From Theristus sp. LFF4_11 (Eukaryota > Nematoda > Chromadorea > Monhysterida > Xyalidae), in NCBI GenBank assembly GCA_030248135.1, contig JASANC010002223.1, forward strand, positions 1 through 64,000: a stretch of 64,000 nucleotides of DNA, in the 5' to 3' direction. Below the pieces are notes generated by a model. That model made no database searches. It saw only the letters and a list, made by a program, of their open reading frames with translations, and had not been told where the DNA came from. The position numbers and the translations under genes are program-made. This document shows, piece by piece, positions 11,822 to 21,266 of the stretch (positions within the stretch are counted from its first letter, which is position 1; each line of letters begins with the position of its first letter).

Positions 11822-14800
11822 CAACTTTTTGCTACTTAATGTACCGAAATCAAAAGGTTACTATCACTTTTTAACAATTTTTCTATGCGAATCTTTTACT
11901 CTCTTTTGGTGTTCAACAACGAGTCATCATGATTCATTCAGTGCTGTCATCAGCGTTCCGTCGCAATGGTCAGGTTGTTGGTGGTGATGTAAAAAGATGA
12001 GATTATAATGTGCTGGAACGAACTGCTCCAAAAAAGCCATTAAGTATCTCACAGAATGGACGGCTTATCCGATTATGATCGATAGCAAGAATTCGAAAAA
12101 CGGGTCTCCCAATAAAACGAATTTGCGACTTTGAAAAACCAACAGAAACGAAATTGACTTTTGAATTTTTTCATACAAATGTGGTTCTCCTGTGAAAAAT
12201 TATTGAATCCCATATTTTTCTGAACCAAATACACGGGTAACGTTAATGCGGATCAAAGCAAAATGAAACAGGTAGATCGATTGTGAGAGCACTAAACAAA
12301 CAGCAGTTTTTACAAGATTTTAACTAAAATTTTGTGACTTTCAAAAAGCAAAATTGTGGCGAACACAAATTTGCAGTTTTGAAACGGTGTTCAACAACGA
12401 GTCATCATGATTCATTCAGTGCTGTCATCAGCGTTCCGTCGCAATGGTCAGGTTGTTGGTGGTGATGTAAAAAGATGAGATTATAATGTGCTGGAACGAA
12501 CTGCTCCAAAAAAGCCATTAAGTATCTCACAGAATGGACGGCTTATCCGATTATGATCGATAGCAAGAATTCGAAAAACGGGTCTCCCAATAAAACGAAT
12601 TTGCGACTTTGAAAAACCAACAGAAACGAAATTGACTTTTGAATTTTTTCATACAAATGTGGTTCTCCTGTGAAAAATTATTGAATCCCATATTTTTCTG
12701 AACCAAATACACGGGTAACGTTAATGCGGATCAAAGCAAAATGAAACAGGTAGATCGATTGTGAGAGCACTAAACAAACAGCAGTTTTTACAAGATTTTA
12801 ACTAAAATTTTGTGACTTTCAAAAAGCAAAATTGTGGCGAACACAAATTTGCAGTTTTGAAACAGCAGAAACTGAAATCATATTGTTTAAAAAACATTTT
12901 TGTGCAAAAGCGGCTTACTATAAAAACACAAATGGGATTGTGCAAATAAACGGGTATCGATTCCGGTCAGTTCTGTAAAATTAAAAAACGGGCCTCTTTG
13001 GGTCAAACTTAGGGACTTTGAAAAATGAAATTGTCAAACAATCAAGTCACGTTTGAACAAATTCAGTGAACCAGAAAAAAAATCTAACGGGGACGACTTG
13101 CCTTTAACAGAGTTAAACTTAACTAACCGAGAACAAACGGGAGCAGTAAATTCAATTAGTTTTAAAAAATCTCAACGATTGCAAAATCAGCGAAACAGAG
13201 CTATAAAAAGTCATTTTTGACATAGAATTGACACCGAATCGAAAAGCTTGAAAAGAAACATTTGAAACGTTTGAAAAGCACTTTTAAAAACCGAGCGGGT
13301 GCTCGAGCTAAAAATAAAAGCGGAACGCTTGCTCCAAACAATAAACGGTATCAACGAATTTAAACGCATGAAAGCTTTGGTTAAAAAAAGCAACACGTTT
13401 CCAGTTCCAGGAAAACAAGCAAATAAATGTCGATAAATCCGCGGGTGCACCTTGCTGTTAACAAAATCGCAAACATCTCTTACCCGGGCCGTAGGCACGG
13501 GTCAACTGCTAGTGTTATCCAAAAGATGACAATCCGGGTGGAAACGCTATTATTCGTCGAAACTTTATCACATTCAGACCATGCTCGCCCGATGCTGCGG
13601 TGTACCACGACGGAGTGTGCGGGCAACCGCCATCTGACCGTTTCCCCACTTTCTTTTTGTTTCAGTGTCACCATGGATGACGTGCATCTCGCCAACAGTC
13701 CCTTTCACCTTCGTGTGCTGGACGTGACGAACACAGACCCCTCCGCAGTGAGTGTCAGCGGCGCTGGACTGAAAGGTGTGGTGGTTTGATGAATATTGAT
13801 TGAGTCTTTTTGGTGTGTTGGGTTTATGGCAAAAAGTACCGTGTTTGTTATCACTGAGTTCTATCCAGTACCCCATCGATTTGTTTGAGTAAGCACAGAA
13901 ATTCATAAGTCGACTATTTGTCCAAAAGTGCACCAGAAAATGCCGAGGCCACTAAGTTCTGACAAGTTTTTTGGTTTTCCGCAACGCTTCACAGTTGATG
14001 CAGTCGAAATATGGAAACATGGCGTGTGCTTTAAGCCATGAACCACACGACGGTTGGTGTGCGAATCCGAAAAAACTGTTGCATTGTTTGAGGTCACACG
14101 ACAGCCAATGCGGACTGCCAGAACTGATGATTTACAAAAAAAAACTTTCAGGCTGTCTTGTCGGTGAGACGGGCGAGTTTTTGGTGGACACAAGCAATGC
14201 TGGTGACGGCAGTCTGGTGATCACGGTGGATGGGCCGTCAAAGGTGGACCTGCAGCTCGAGAGTGTCGACAATGGACAGAAGGTTGGGGTAAAAAAAACG
14301 AAACTGGGTAAAAGGGCTGTTTGGAAAGTAGCAACACAATTGGCATTTCACTCAGGACTGAAGAAAAATGGTTTTCGATGGACTCTAGCTTTGCAGCAGG
14401 CAGGACGTATCGTTTTTTGTGTTTTAAAACGTGTTGCCCATAAGGGCGGTACAGGTGCGGTACAAGCCCCGGCCCATCGCTAAATTTTGATATTTCGAGT
14501 TTTTGTGCCCAAACCAACCTACTAAGGGTACTTATTACGCATACCAATTTTTAGCCCAAAACTCCAACGCTAGGGCTCACTACAGGCAAATTTAGATTTT
14601 GGCCGATTTTTGGTCAATTTTTGGCTTTTGTCAGAAAAACGATTTTTTGGGGTTTTGGGGGGTTCAAATCAAAAATCCAATTTTACCACGTTGTTCAGCG
14701 CATTTTTCTGGGTATGTACCGCATTTTTCAGATCTTGCACTCAAAAGTCAGTTTTAGTCCGAAAGTCACAAGTTTTTCAACACAAATTCGCTCATAACCC

Positions 14801-17800
14801 TCAGGACCACAGGATGTAGAAAATTTCAGTAGTGCCAAAAGATAGCACAAATTCTCCGCTACAACATGCAAAAAAAATTACCGGGGGCAATAACTTTATA
14901 AGGATGTAACAAAACAACTTTTGTCGTCGACCCCCCTTGAAAAACGCGAAATATACAGGTTTTCAAGCAATTGCGTTGAAAATGTGCGTAGAAATGCCAA
15001 TAATAAAACTGATACTAATGTTTTCGGATACGTAGAATCCAATGGTAATAACTATTTACTATTAACTTGTTGCAAATACGTTTATTTTGCGACTATTACA
15101 TGCATAATAACTGTTCATGTCTTGACAAGACATTGTTATAAATCTTTTTAACCGGCCAGCTTTGCCAAAAAATGCGAACTTGAAAACTGGGATAACGGTT
15201 TTTGAATACGTGGAGTTCAATGGTGGTTACCATTTTCTATTATTTTGCTTTGAATAGTTGCATTTTACTGCATTTGAGATCGGCTTTTTCAGAATACCGA
15301 CCCCCCTTAAGCACAGTTTTTAAAAAGTTCTCAAATTTTGACGAAATTAGCACCAATCAAACCGCCTTGATGCGCTGAGTTCGAAAATTATATTTATTTT
15401 TTAATTTGACCCGGTTTTATGTTTTAAAAAACGGAAAAACCGTTTTTTGGGGACCTTCAGAAAAATGGCTCTAACTCGCCTCTGCATTAACTATTAACAT
15501 AACTATTAAAAAAATTCAAAAACCAATCGATTTCTCTTGTGTTCACGCATATTTTTTATGTTAACATTAATCTACAAAAAATGCTGTTTTGTGTCTAAAT
15601 TTAAGAAAAAACTAAGAGTTTGTGGTTTTTGCTGTGTTTAGGCACTTTTAAAGCGGATGCGGAGTAGGGTTGCTAAGTGATTCTGAAAGCCCTTAAAATG
15701 CTACATGTATGCAAAAAATAAAAAAAATCGATTGCCCTTTAAGAAGTAACGAAGCATTACAATATCGGTCGCGCGTTTCAACACCTGAGGTAGCCCCTAA
15801 AAATTTGAGAGTGGGAAGGAACACACTTGGAACGGTAGTCAAGCAATGATTACGGTATCTGAATGAAAGTTGTTTGCCTAATCAACGGGAAGTCGATTGA
15901 TGTTAAATTTGACTAGATTCGTTCAAGTATAACACTGCATGGACCATACAACCAATTTCATGCCTGAAAATAGTGAAAACTTGGTAGAATACCGTGCTTC
16001 AAGGCGCACGGAAGTCAAGCTATGGTTACGGTATCTGAATGAAAATTGTTTGCTTGATCAAGAGTAATTGACTGATACAAATTTGATTCAATTGGAACAA
16101 CTAGCATTTTGAAAAAGCCGATCTTAAATGCAGTAAAATGCAGCTATTCAAAGCAAAATAACAGAAAATGGTAACCACCATTGAACTCCACGTATTCGAA
16201 AACCGTTATCCCAGTTTTCATGTTCGCATTTTTTTGGCAAAGCTGGCCGGTTAAAAAGATTTATAACAATGTCTTGTCAAGACATGAACAGTTATTATGC
16301 ATGTAATAGTCGCAAAATAAACGTATTTGCAACAGGTTAATAGTAAATAGTTATTACCATTGGATTCTACGTATCCGAAAACATTAGTATCAGTTTTATT
16401 ATTGGCATTTCTACGCACATTTTCAACGCAATTGCTTGAAAACTTGTATATTTCGCGTTTTTCAAGGGGGTTGACGACAAAAGTTGTTTTGTTACATCCT
16501 TATAAAGTTATTGCCCCCGGAAATTTTTTTTGAATGTTGTAGCGGAGAATTTGGGCTATCTTTTGGCACTACTGAAATTTTCCAGATCCTGTGGTCCTGA
16601 GGGTTATGAGCGAATTTGTGTTGAAAAACTTGTGACTTTCGGGCTAAAACTGACTTTTGAGTGCAAGGTCTGAAAAATACGGTACATACCCAGAAAAATG
16701 CGCTGAACAACGTGGTAAAGTTGGATTTTTGATTTGAACCCCCCAAAACCCCAAAAAATTGTTTTTCTGACAAAAGCCAAAAATTGACCAAAAATCGGCC
16801 AAAATCTAAATTTGCCTGTAGATAGGGTTGGAGTTTTGGGCTAAAAATTGGTATGCGTAATAAGTACCCTTAGTAGGTTGGTTTGAGCACAAAAACTCGA
16901 AATATCAAAATTTAGCGATGGGCCGCGACCTGTACCGCCCTTATGGGCAACACGTTTTAAACGATCCGATGCCGTTCACGTTTTGTTGGCAGCAACGGCT
17001 GCGTTCATGAATGTTACAAAATTTCACACTTTGCAGTGCGGAGTCTTCGCGTTTTTCTGTCACGTCGAAACTTTCCCTGTAATGCTTGTCATCGGTTTCC
17101 AAGCACAAATTTCAAAGAAACGCTACTTTTTTTGTTTTTGTTTTCAGATTCTCTACACAATCGATCAGGTCGGTGAGTACCTGTTCAACATCAAATACAA
17201 CGGTGACCACGTGCCCGGCAGTCCGTTCAAGATGATCGTTCGTAGTGGTATGGACGCGTTTTCGTTCATTTTTTTGGTTTTTTCGACATCATTCTTGGAA
17301 GTCAATTCTGCTGAACCAAACAAAATCTGTGTATTTTTGGAAACTAAAGCATTAAAGAAAAAATGCTACATCGTGTGTGTGCAATGCATGCACGTCCAAT
17401 ATTAAAAATGCAGCGAGTTAGCTTTTCTAGTCATTTATTCTTACTACTCAACCGTGTATCCACACTGCGCTGCTTTGAATTTCCATGGTTTCTCTTTGAA
17501 CATTCTGTCCAGTGTCAAGTCCAACCTCATAAAATGTACCGAAAGTCGAACCAAAGTAGAAACATGCTCACATGAACCAAAACACAATCGCACCACAAGC
17601 AACAACCGCGCAGACAAGCCAGACCTCGTGCGCTCGCCGCACAAGCTGGCGCAAAAGACGACCGTCGAGGAACGTCCGGTGACGATGTCGGCCCAGCCAA
17701 GAGCGTACCGCGGTGACGCCCGACAGGTGCGCTGCGTCGGTCCCGGACTGGCTGATGGTGCCGGTGCGCTCAATCAGTTCACGTCGTTCGAAGTCGACTG

Positions 17801-18587
17801 CAGGAATGCCGGTCGGAAATTGATCCGCAGTTTTTCGTTTCGATTTGGTTTTTTTTTTTGGATTGGAGGGTTGGGCTGTAGGATCGTGTCGAGACCCGAC
17901 ATGGTTGAGCGCATTTGCCCTGCACTGTTTTGTTCATCGCGTGTGTTTGTTGTTGTTGTTTATCCAACTCTTGCACACCAGCGCGCACTCGCACTCGGTG
18001 TGTAATAGCACGGCACAGGTATGCCAGTGTGTTTGTGTGATTGTGCGACTTTGACGGACGGAACTGACGACTTGTTGGACTGAGAGTAGGCAATCATGCC
18101 CGTACGACGGTGTGGTAGAGTATAATGATGGTTGCCGAAAAATCGATCGATTTGCGACATTATTTCCGACCGTGTTTGCGGCCGCCACCACTATACGCTT
18201 GCCAGTTGAAACCGCAAGAAACAGCGCTGGCACTGCACTAGTTGTAATGCACACAATCAAACCGTGCACAATACAACGAAAAACTCAACTGAAACAAACG
18301 TGTACAAAATCAACTAAATGAACAACAAAAGAACAAAAAGACAACTAATACAAACGTGGAGCACATCAACTAAATGAACAACCAAAACGTCGCCTACGAC
18401 AGGTGTCGACATCCTCTGGGTCGGTGTGATGGCGCCGCACGGTCAAGCGGACGAAGTGACCGTCAAGCAGAAGACGCCCGGTTGGTTCGAGGTGCGCTAC
18501 AAAGTCGGCGAACGGGGCAGACTGTTCGTTTATGTGAAGTATGGCGACCAGCCAGTGCCCGGTAGTCCGTTCGTCGTGGTCATTTGA
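443..18587 (+). CDS. FLN: Filamin, C-terminal part (19 exons; 5' end outside window)
   Basis: Actin cross-linking scaffold; this part carries the Ig-FLN repeats that bind membrane receptors and the last repeat that dimerises filamin. Exons: 443-583, 1015-1131, 1649-1690, 2098-2271, 2867-3028, 3463-3569, 3837-3933, 4389-4541, 5086-5214, 5789-5953, 6478-6579, 6996-7104, 8448-8604, 10855-11033, 13666-13775, 14152-14282, 17148-17247, 17614-17811, 18403-18587. All junctions are GT-AG and the summed length (2 nt plus 852 codons with TGA) closes in frame. Nine repeats are seen, each ending in a block such as GSPFHFHV, SSPFTINV, GSPFTVNC, GSPFSFTV, GSPFNVVV, NSPFHLRV, GSPFKMIV and GSPFVVVI, with linker motifs VEGPSKA and ASGPGL. 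They align with vertebrate repeats about 16-24. Exon 18 holds a Ser/Lys/Arg-rich stretch at the hinge-2 position before the last repeat. Most introns are phase 1. The upstream actin-binding domain is not in the window. Possible AATAAA at 19525. Weakest donors: 3029 (GTCGGT) and 5954 (GTTCGG). Confidence 0.96.
584..1014 (+). other. Filamin intron with a short inverted-repeat element
   Basis: The 431-nt intron contains a small imperfect hairpin around 810-865: CAAGCAAACGCACATGCAC facing GTGTGCCTGTGTGTTTG. It is one member of the dispersed CAAACACACTGGCAC hairpin family described under 8212-8285. Nothing else is recognisable. Confidence 0.5.
1649..1690 (+). CDS. FLN: Filamin 42-nt symmetrical microexon
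   Basis: A 14-codon exon (D-PDKPLLDAEGGDG, its first codon split) lies between acceptor TTCAG at 1644-1648 and donor GTGAGT at 1691. Both flanking introns are phase 1, so skipping it keeps the frame. With it, the loop before the VEGPAKA strand is about 11 residues longer than I recall for vertebrate repeats; without it, about 3 shorter. It supplies the A-G-G-type residues common at this site. Inference: genuine, possibly alternatively spliced. Confidence 0.6.
2675..2845 (+). repeat. tRNA-derived SINE-like element, copy 1
   Basis: An RNA polymerase III type promoter is visible: an A-box-like segment (TGGTGGTGCGTTAGACTAC, 2691-2709) followed about 25 nt later by a B-box GGATCGAGCCC near 2725. 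The flanks do not fold into an acceptor stem, so it is not an intact tRNA gene. The downstream part (2765-2828) recurs inverted at 5253-5304, which shows it is dispersed. It lies in the filamin intron just before the exon at 2867. Confidence 0.55.
3575..3770. repeat. MITE with GCTGATTGG arms, copy 1
   Basis: Inverted repeat beginning CAGTCGAA, then GCTGATTGG, ending ...CCAATC...GCTGATTGCCTATAATTTCAGAGTTCGACTG. The centre holds CATGCATGC and CTGTGCAG blocks in both orientations. A sister copy is at 4674-4862 and a diverged one at 19846-20018. It begins only about 6 bp after the filamin donor at 3570. Confidence 0.6.
4674..4862. repeat. MITE with GCTGATTGG arms, copy 2
   Basis: Left end ACAGTCGAACTGTGAA, then TTATAGGTAGTCCGCTGATTGG; right end CCAATCGGCTGATTGTCTACAATTCAGAGTTTGACTG. 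The central sequence (TGATGCATGC, CTCCACAGCAATGCCTGCA) matches copy 1. It lies in the filamin intron 4542-5085. Confidence 0.6.
5253..5304 (-). repeat. SINE-like element, truncated copy 2
   Basis: Read on the minus strand this matches the 3' half of the element at 2765-2828, including GGCGTTCTATACGCTT and GGGTTAGCCCTGG, with a few substitutions. The tRNA-like head is missing. It lies in a filamin intron about 40 bp after the donor at 5215. Confidence 0.6.
5670..5787. repeat. Harbinger/Tourist-like MITE next to a filamin acceptor
   Basis: Left end TTAACGCCCGTTCATACTGACG and right end AAACGGGGCCTTTA form terminal inverted repeats, with CACGTCAC and GTGTTATTGCATACTGCCGTTCAT inside. Relatives lie at 21722-21935 and about 40030-40170, and their ends share TTAAGGCCCGTT. 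The TTA at the termini suggests a PIF/Harbinger-type target. The right end abuts the CAG acceptor of the filamin exon at 5789. Confidence 0.5.
7105..8447 (+). other. Filamin 1.34-kb intron
   Basis: Contains short dispersed inverted repeats with CAAACACACTGGCAC (7446-7510 and 8212-8285), GCTGATTGGYTG motifs at 7627, 7659 and 7964, and a CCCGAACTTCGGG hairpin near 7830. No further exon is needed: the flanking exons join in phase 2 as G-Y-V-D-W. Confidence 0.5.
8212..8285. repeat. Short hairpin element, CAAACAAACACACAGGCAC family
   Basis: CAAACAAACACACAGGCACA (8215-8234) is mirrored by TGTGCCGGTGTGTTTGTTTG (8263-8282) around a short centre, giving a nearly perfect hairpin. Related copies are near 242-262, 812-862, 2394-2413, 6127-6147, 7446-7500, 18016-18036, 22456-22476 and 27352-27410. 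All are intronic or intergenic. Confidence 0.6.
8788..10561. mobile_element. Palindromic hAT-like non-autonomous transposon in filamin intron
   Basis: A 1774-bp inverted structure begins CAGGGCGTTTCCTCCCACCC and ends with its complement. The flanks GTAGTTGG (8780-8787) and GTTGTTGG (10562-10569) form an 8-bp target duplication with one mismatch; 8-bp duplications and CAGGG ends are typical of the hAT superfamily. Each arm holds about 240 bp of unique sequence, then several copies of a roughly 155-bp tandem repeat (core GAGTCCGAATATGACGTTTA and CTCCGCRCCCTAAAAA). Orientation flips near 9790. No transposase ORF is present, so it is presumably mobilised in trans. Confidence 0.75.
11172..11625. 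mobile_element. MITE with TACCGTATTACC ends, copy 1
   Basis: A 454-bp element whose ends are TACCGTATTACCTCTAATAA and its near-complement (TTAATAGAGGTAATACGGTA). The interior has poly-G tracts and CCCCCATGGGGG palindromes. The copy at 59756-60213 sits in a repeat whose related copies lack it, and the ends there fit a TA target, so the outer TA may be a target duplication (Tc1/mariner-like). No coding potential. Confidence 0.7.
11767..13512 (+). mobile_element. Non-autonomous Helitron
   Basis: Starts TCTACTATACTAAAATAAT after an A (11766) and ends CTAG (13509-13512) before a T, the A-to-T insertion rule of Helitrons. Six bases before CTAG is a hairpin at 13482-13502 (ACCCGGGCC, loop GTA, GGCACGGGT; one mismatch), the usual 3' signal. 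The 5' end carries a (GTCT)n run at 11791-11818. No Rep or helicase ORF is visible. The interior contains a 478-bp tandem duplication listed separately. Inserted in the filamin intron 11034-13665. Confidence 0.82.
11908..12863 (+). repeat. 478-bp direct tandem duplication within the Helitron
   Basis: The units 11908-12385 and 12386-12863 both begin GGTGTTCAACAACGAGTCAT and run through the same landmarks to GCAGTTTTGAAAC. I see no difference between them by eye, so the duplication is recent, or possibly an assembly artefact. Confidence 0.85.
14430..16954. mobile_element. 2.5-kb long-terminal-inverted-repeat (foldback) element
   Basis: Arms of about 860 bp (14430 to about 15293, and about 16105 to 16954) are inverted copies, for example CGTGTTGCCCATAAGGGCGG at the left end and its complement at the right. 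The flanks TTTTAAAA (14422) and TTTTAAAC (16955) may be an 8-bp target duplication with one mismatch. About 800 bp of unique AT-rich sequence separates the arms and shows no transposase. It fills most of the filamin intron 14283-17147. Confidence 0.75.
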
Positions 18588-21266
18588 GATTTTTATGATT
18601 GTTTTTGGTTACTGTGGTTTTTGTTTGTTTGTGATTTGATTGATTGATTATCGTTATTTGGTGAGTCCCGGACATTATAGCAGGTCATCTGTGCATTTTT
18701 CCTTCTTTTCTTATTTGGCTGTTTTACTGATTTCTTTCCGTTGTGATTAATTTTGAAGGAGTGTCGAATATGAATGGAGTGATTTGATTTCCCATAGTTG
18801 GAAGGAGTGAAGATAGAAGCGTGATGTTTTGATTTGTGATCCAAGTTTTTCTGTTTTTTTTGCATTCTTCTTCAGGCGTGTTCTCTTGCCTTTCGTTAAG
18901 TTTTTTGCTATTGATTTTGTTGTGTTCACTGTTTTTTTTCGTTCATACGTTCTCTGCAATGGCAAGTGACTTTTTTATCACTGTGTTGATTTGATTTTTC
19001 TTCTTTACTTTTTCTAATTCTAGCATTCCTTGTTTTGTTCGTTCACGTTTTGTTTTTGTCGCGATTCATTACTCCAGTGTTTCACTTTGTGGTTTGCATT
19101 CTTCGGATTCAACTGGAATCATTTGAAATTTCGATTGTTTTGCTCACGTCAAAATGTATCAAAAGATAGTGGTTTTTTAGAGAGTATTTTGCGTGGATTC
19201 TTATCTCTTAAAAAACGTTATATTGGTTTTAAAAGTAGTGCGGATTTCTATCATATTTGATTGTGATTTTGGAGTTTTCTTTGATTGGTTTTCTTAAAAT
19301 GTCATATCGGCTGTTTACTTCCATCCAAGAAACTGTCAGTGAATGAACTGATTATTGCATTTTCAAAAAATATTGAAATTTCACCCTTTGCTATTGGTTT
19401 TTCTGATAATTGTTCTGCCGTGTTGTCTGTTTTTGGGCCAAAATCACACATTGCTAATATCGCCACGTGTTTTTTGTTGTTTTTTTCTCACTCGGTGCGG
19501 CCAACTTTTGGCATGAAGAAAGTTAATAAAAAACGTTTTTCATTTATTTTTTGCATTTTTTATTCACAGCGATCGGTCACGTTTTTTTGCATCATAATAG
19601 TATTTGTCTTTTGGACTGTAGAAGTTTAACAGAAAATGTTTGAAGTTAAGCACGCGGAATAAATAACAGCTTTTAAGGTTAAAAGTAGACGAACCACTTG
19701 AAAACCCTGTTCAGCTGATTGGCTCAATTACATTGTATGTTGCAAATCACCAATCAGCATATATGCCGCCAATCAGTGATCTGCATGAAAGAGTATAACT
19801 TACGTTGCAAATTTATACAACAACAGCAAACAGGAATTTTATATACAGTCCATCTGGCTAAATATATACAGCTACCTGATTGGTTGGTTGCACACACGTG
19901 CATGCTGATGCATGCATTCTGTGCAGAGATTGCTGTGAGGCGGAGTTTGCATGCATCAACTGCACGTGTGTGCAACCAACCAATCGGCTAGTTGTATAAA
20001 TTAGCCAGATGGAGTGTAGTTCGCTTTTGTGGAGGTATCTGACAAGCAATGTTTGATCGGTTTTGCTGTTTTTTTTGCTAAAAGTGCAGAAACTGTGAAA
20101 CAATTGTATTCGTTTTTTACTGGAGTACAATAGCAGAGAAACATGGCTAGCTTTCGCAGAAAAGGTCACATTGCTGTGTGAAAGGAAGATTAAAAAACTG
20201 TCCGATAAGAACTGGTTTAGCTGAACAAGCAAAAATTAAAAATATCAGGGGCTCACGACAAGAAGTTTGACATATAGAGGAAAAAATGCATGTCGAGAAT
20301 CGTGCACCCGAAATAGCGAAATTTGTATTGTTCAAAAAATGTGAAAATCACAAGTTTTCTTTGAAAAATTAACAATATCATCATAAAAGCGAACTATACA
20401 AACGATATTAGAATAATGAACAATCGAGAGAAACGAACGCTGAATCGAAGAAAAGTGAAATAATATAAAAACGATTTTTTCGTTTTTTATAGTAAGCATA
20501 TAATGTAACATCAGGTTGACACAATCTCCGGACGTTGAGAAACGTGTGCAGCGCACTGATTGGTTGTTTTTGTCCACCACCCATGCATTGATTGGTTGAT
20601 CTCGCATTGTGTGAGTGAGTGAAATCACGATGCAACTACAATACAGCCGATAATAGAAAGAGATTTAGTTGTAAAAGGGGCAGAGATTGAGAGAGTGATA
20701 TCATAGCACGCCGTTTGGTTATTACTGGATTTCGCTAAAAAAAAAGTCCAGCGGCCATTGGGGCATGTCACTCCGGGGCCTGGAATGTGAAACCGAACAT
20801 TCGAATTGCCGCAGCAATAAGCGCGGCGTTGTATCACGCATTAAAAATCGCAGATTCACCGGCTGTGTAAATTCTGGTGGTGAAGTTTCTTTCACTTCAA
20901 CACTTGCTCAAACAAACTTTGTGACTGCCTGTGTTCAAGTGCTTTCGCAACAACGCACCCAATACAGTACGGCACATAATGCCGCGCGCAATTCGAAAGC
21001 ATCGGTCTCGCCCATTTCAATGCCGATAGAGTGTCACCACACATACCCCAAAACTGGACCCCCCACCCCAAAAAAAACTGGACTGGACCCCCAAAAAAAA
21101 TACGCAGCAGTGTGTAGTCTAGAACCACGATCAAAAGCGAATCATCAGTGAATCGGATATAATAAAATAGAAACTATAGCATCTGCTTGTTTTTCTTTGA
21201 AAAATAATCTCCGTATTACATGTATTATTATTATTATTATTATTGTAATAAATTAATAATAGTCAA
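18588..21266. other. Intergenic region between filamin and the Ly6-type gene
   Basis: The first kilobase after the filamin stop is T-rich and probably holds the 3'UTR (AATAAA at 19525). Around 19715-20018 are GCTGATTGG-type motifs and a diverged MITE with arms ACAGTCCATCTGGCTAA. A TTA microsatellite lies near 21224-21246. Short C-rich tracts occur at 21055-21100. No convincing ORF. Confidence 0.6.
19846..20018. repeat. MITE with TGATTGGTTGG arms, diverged copy
   Basis: Left end ACAGTCCATCTGGCTAAATA, then CTGATTGGTTGGTTGCACACACGTGC; right end GCACGTGTGTGCAACCAACC, then TTAGCCAGATGGAGTGTA. A hairpin about 170 bp long, related to the elements at 3575 and 4674. A fragment of the same ends occurs at 62770-63050. 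Confidence 0.6.

Noticed and set aside
11791..11822. Stand-alone GTCT microsatellite
   Set aside because: It lies 24 bp inside the Helitron 5' end and is better read as part of that element.
13211..13498. Minus-strand 95-codon ORF at the end of the Helitron
   Set aside because: It overlaps the Helitron 3' end and hairpin, has no similarity I recognise and no splice or promoter context.
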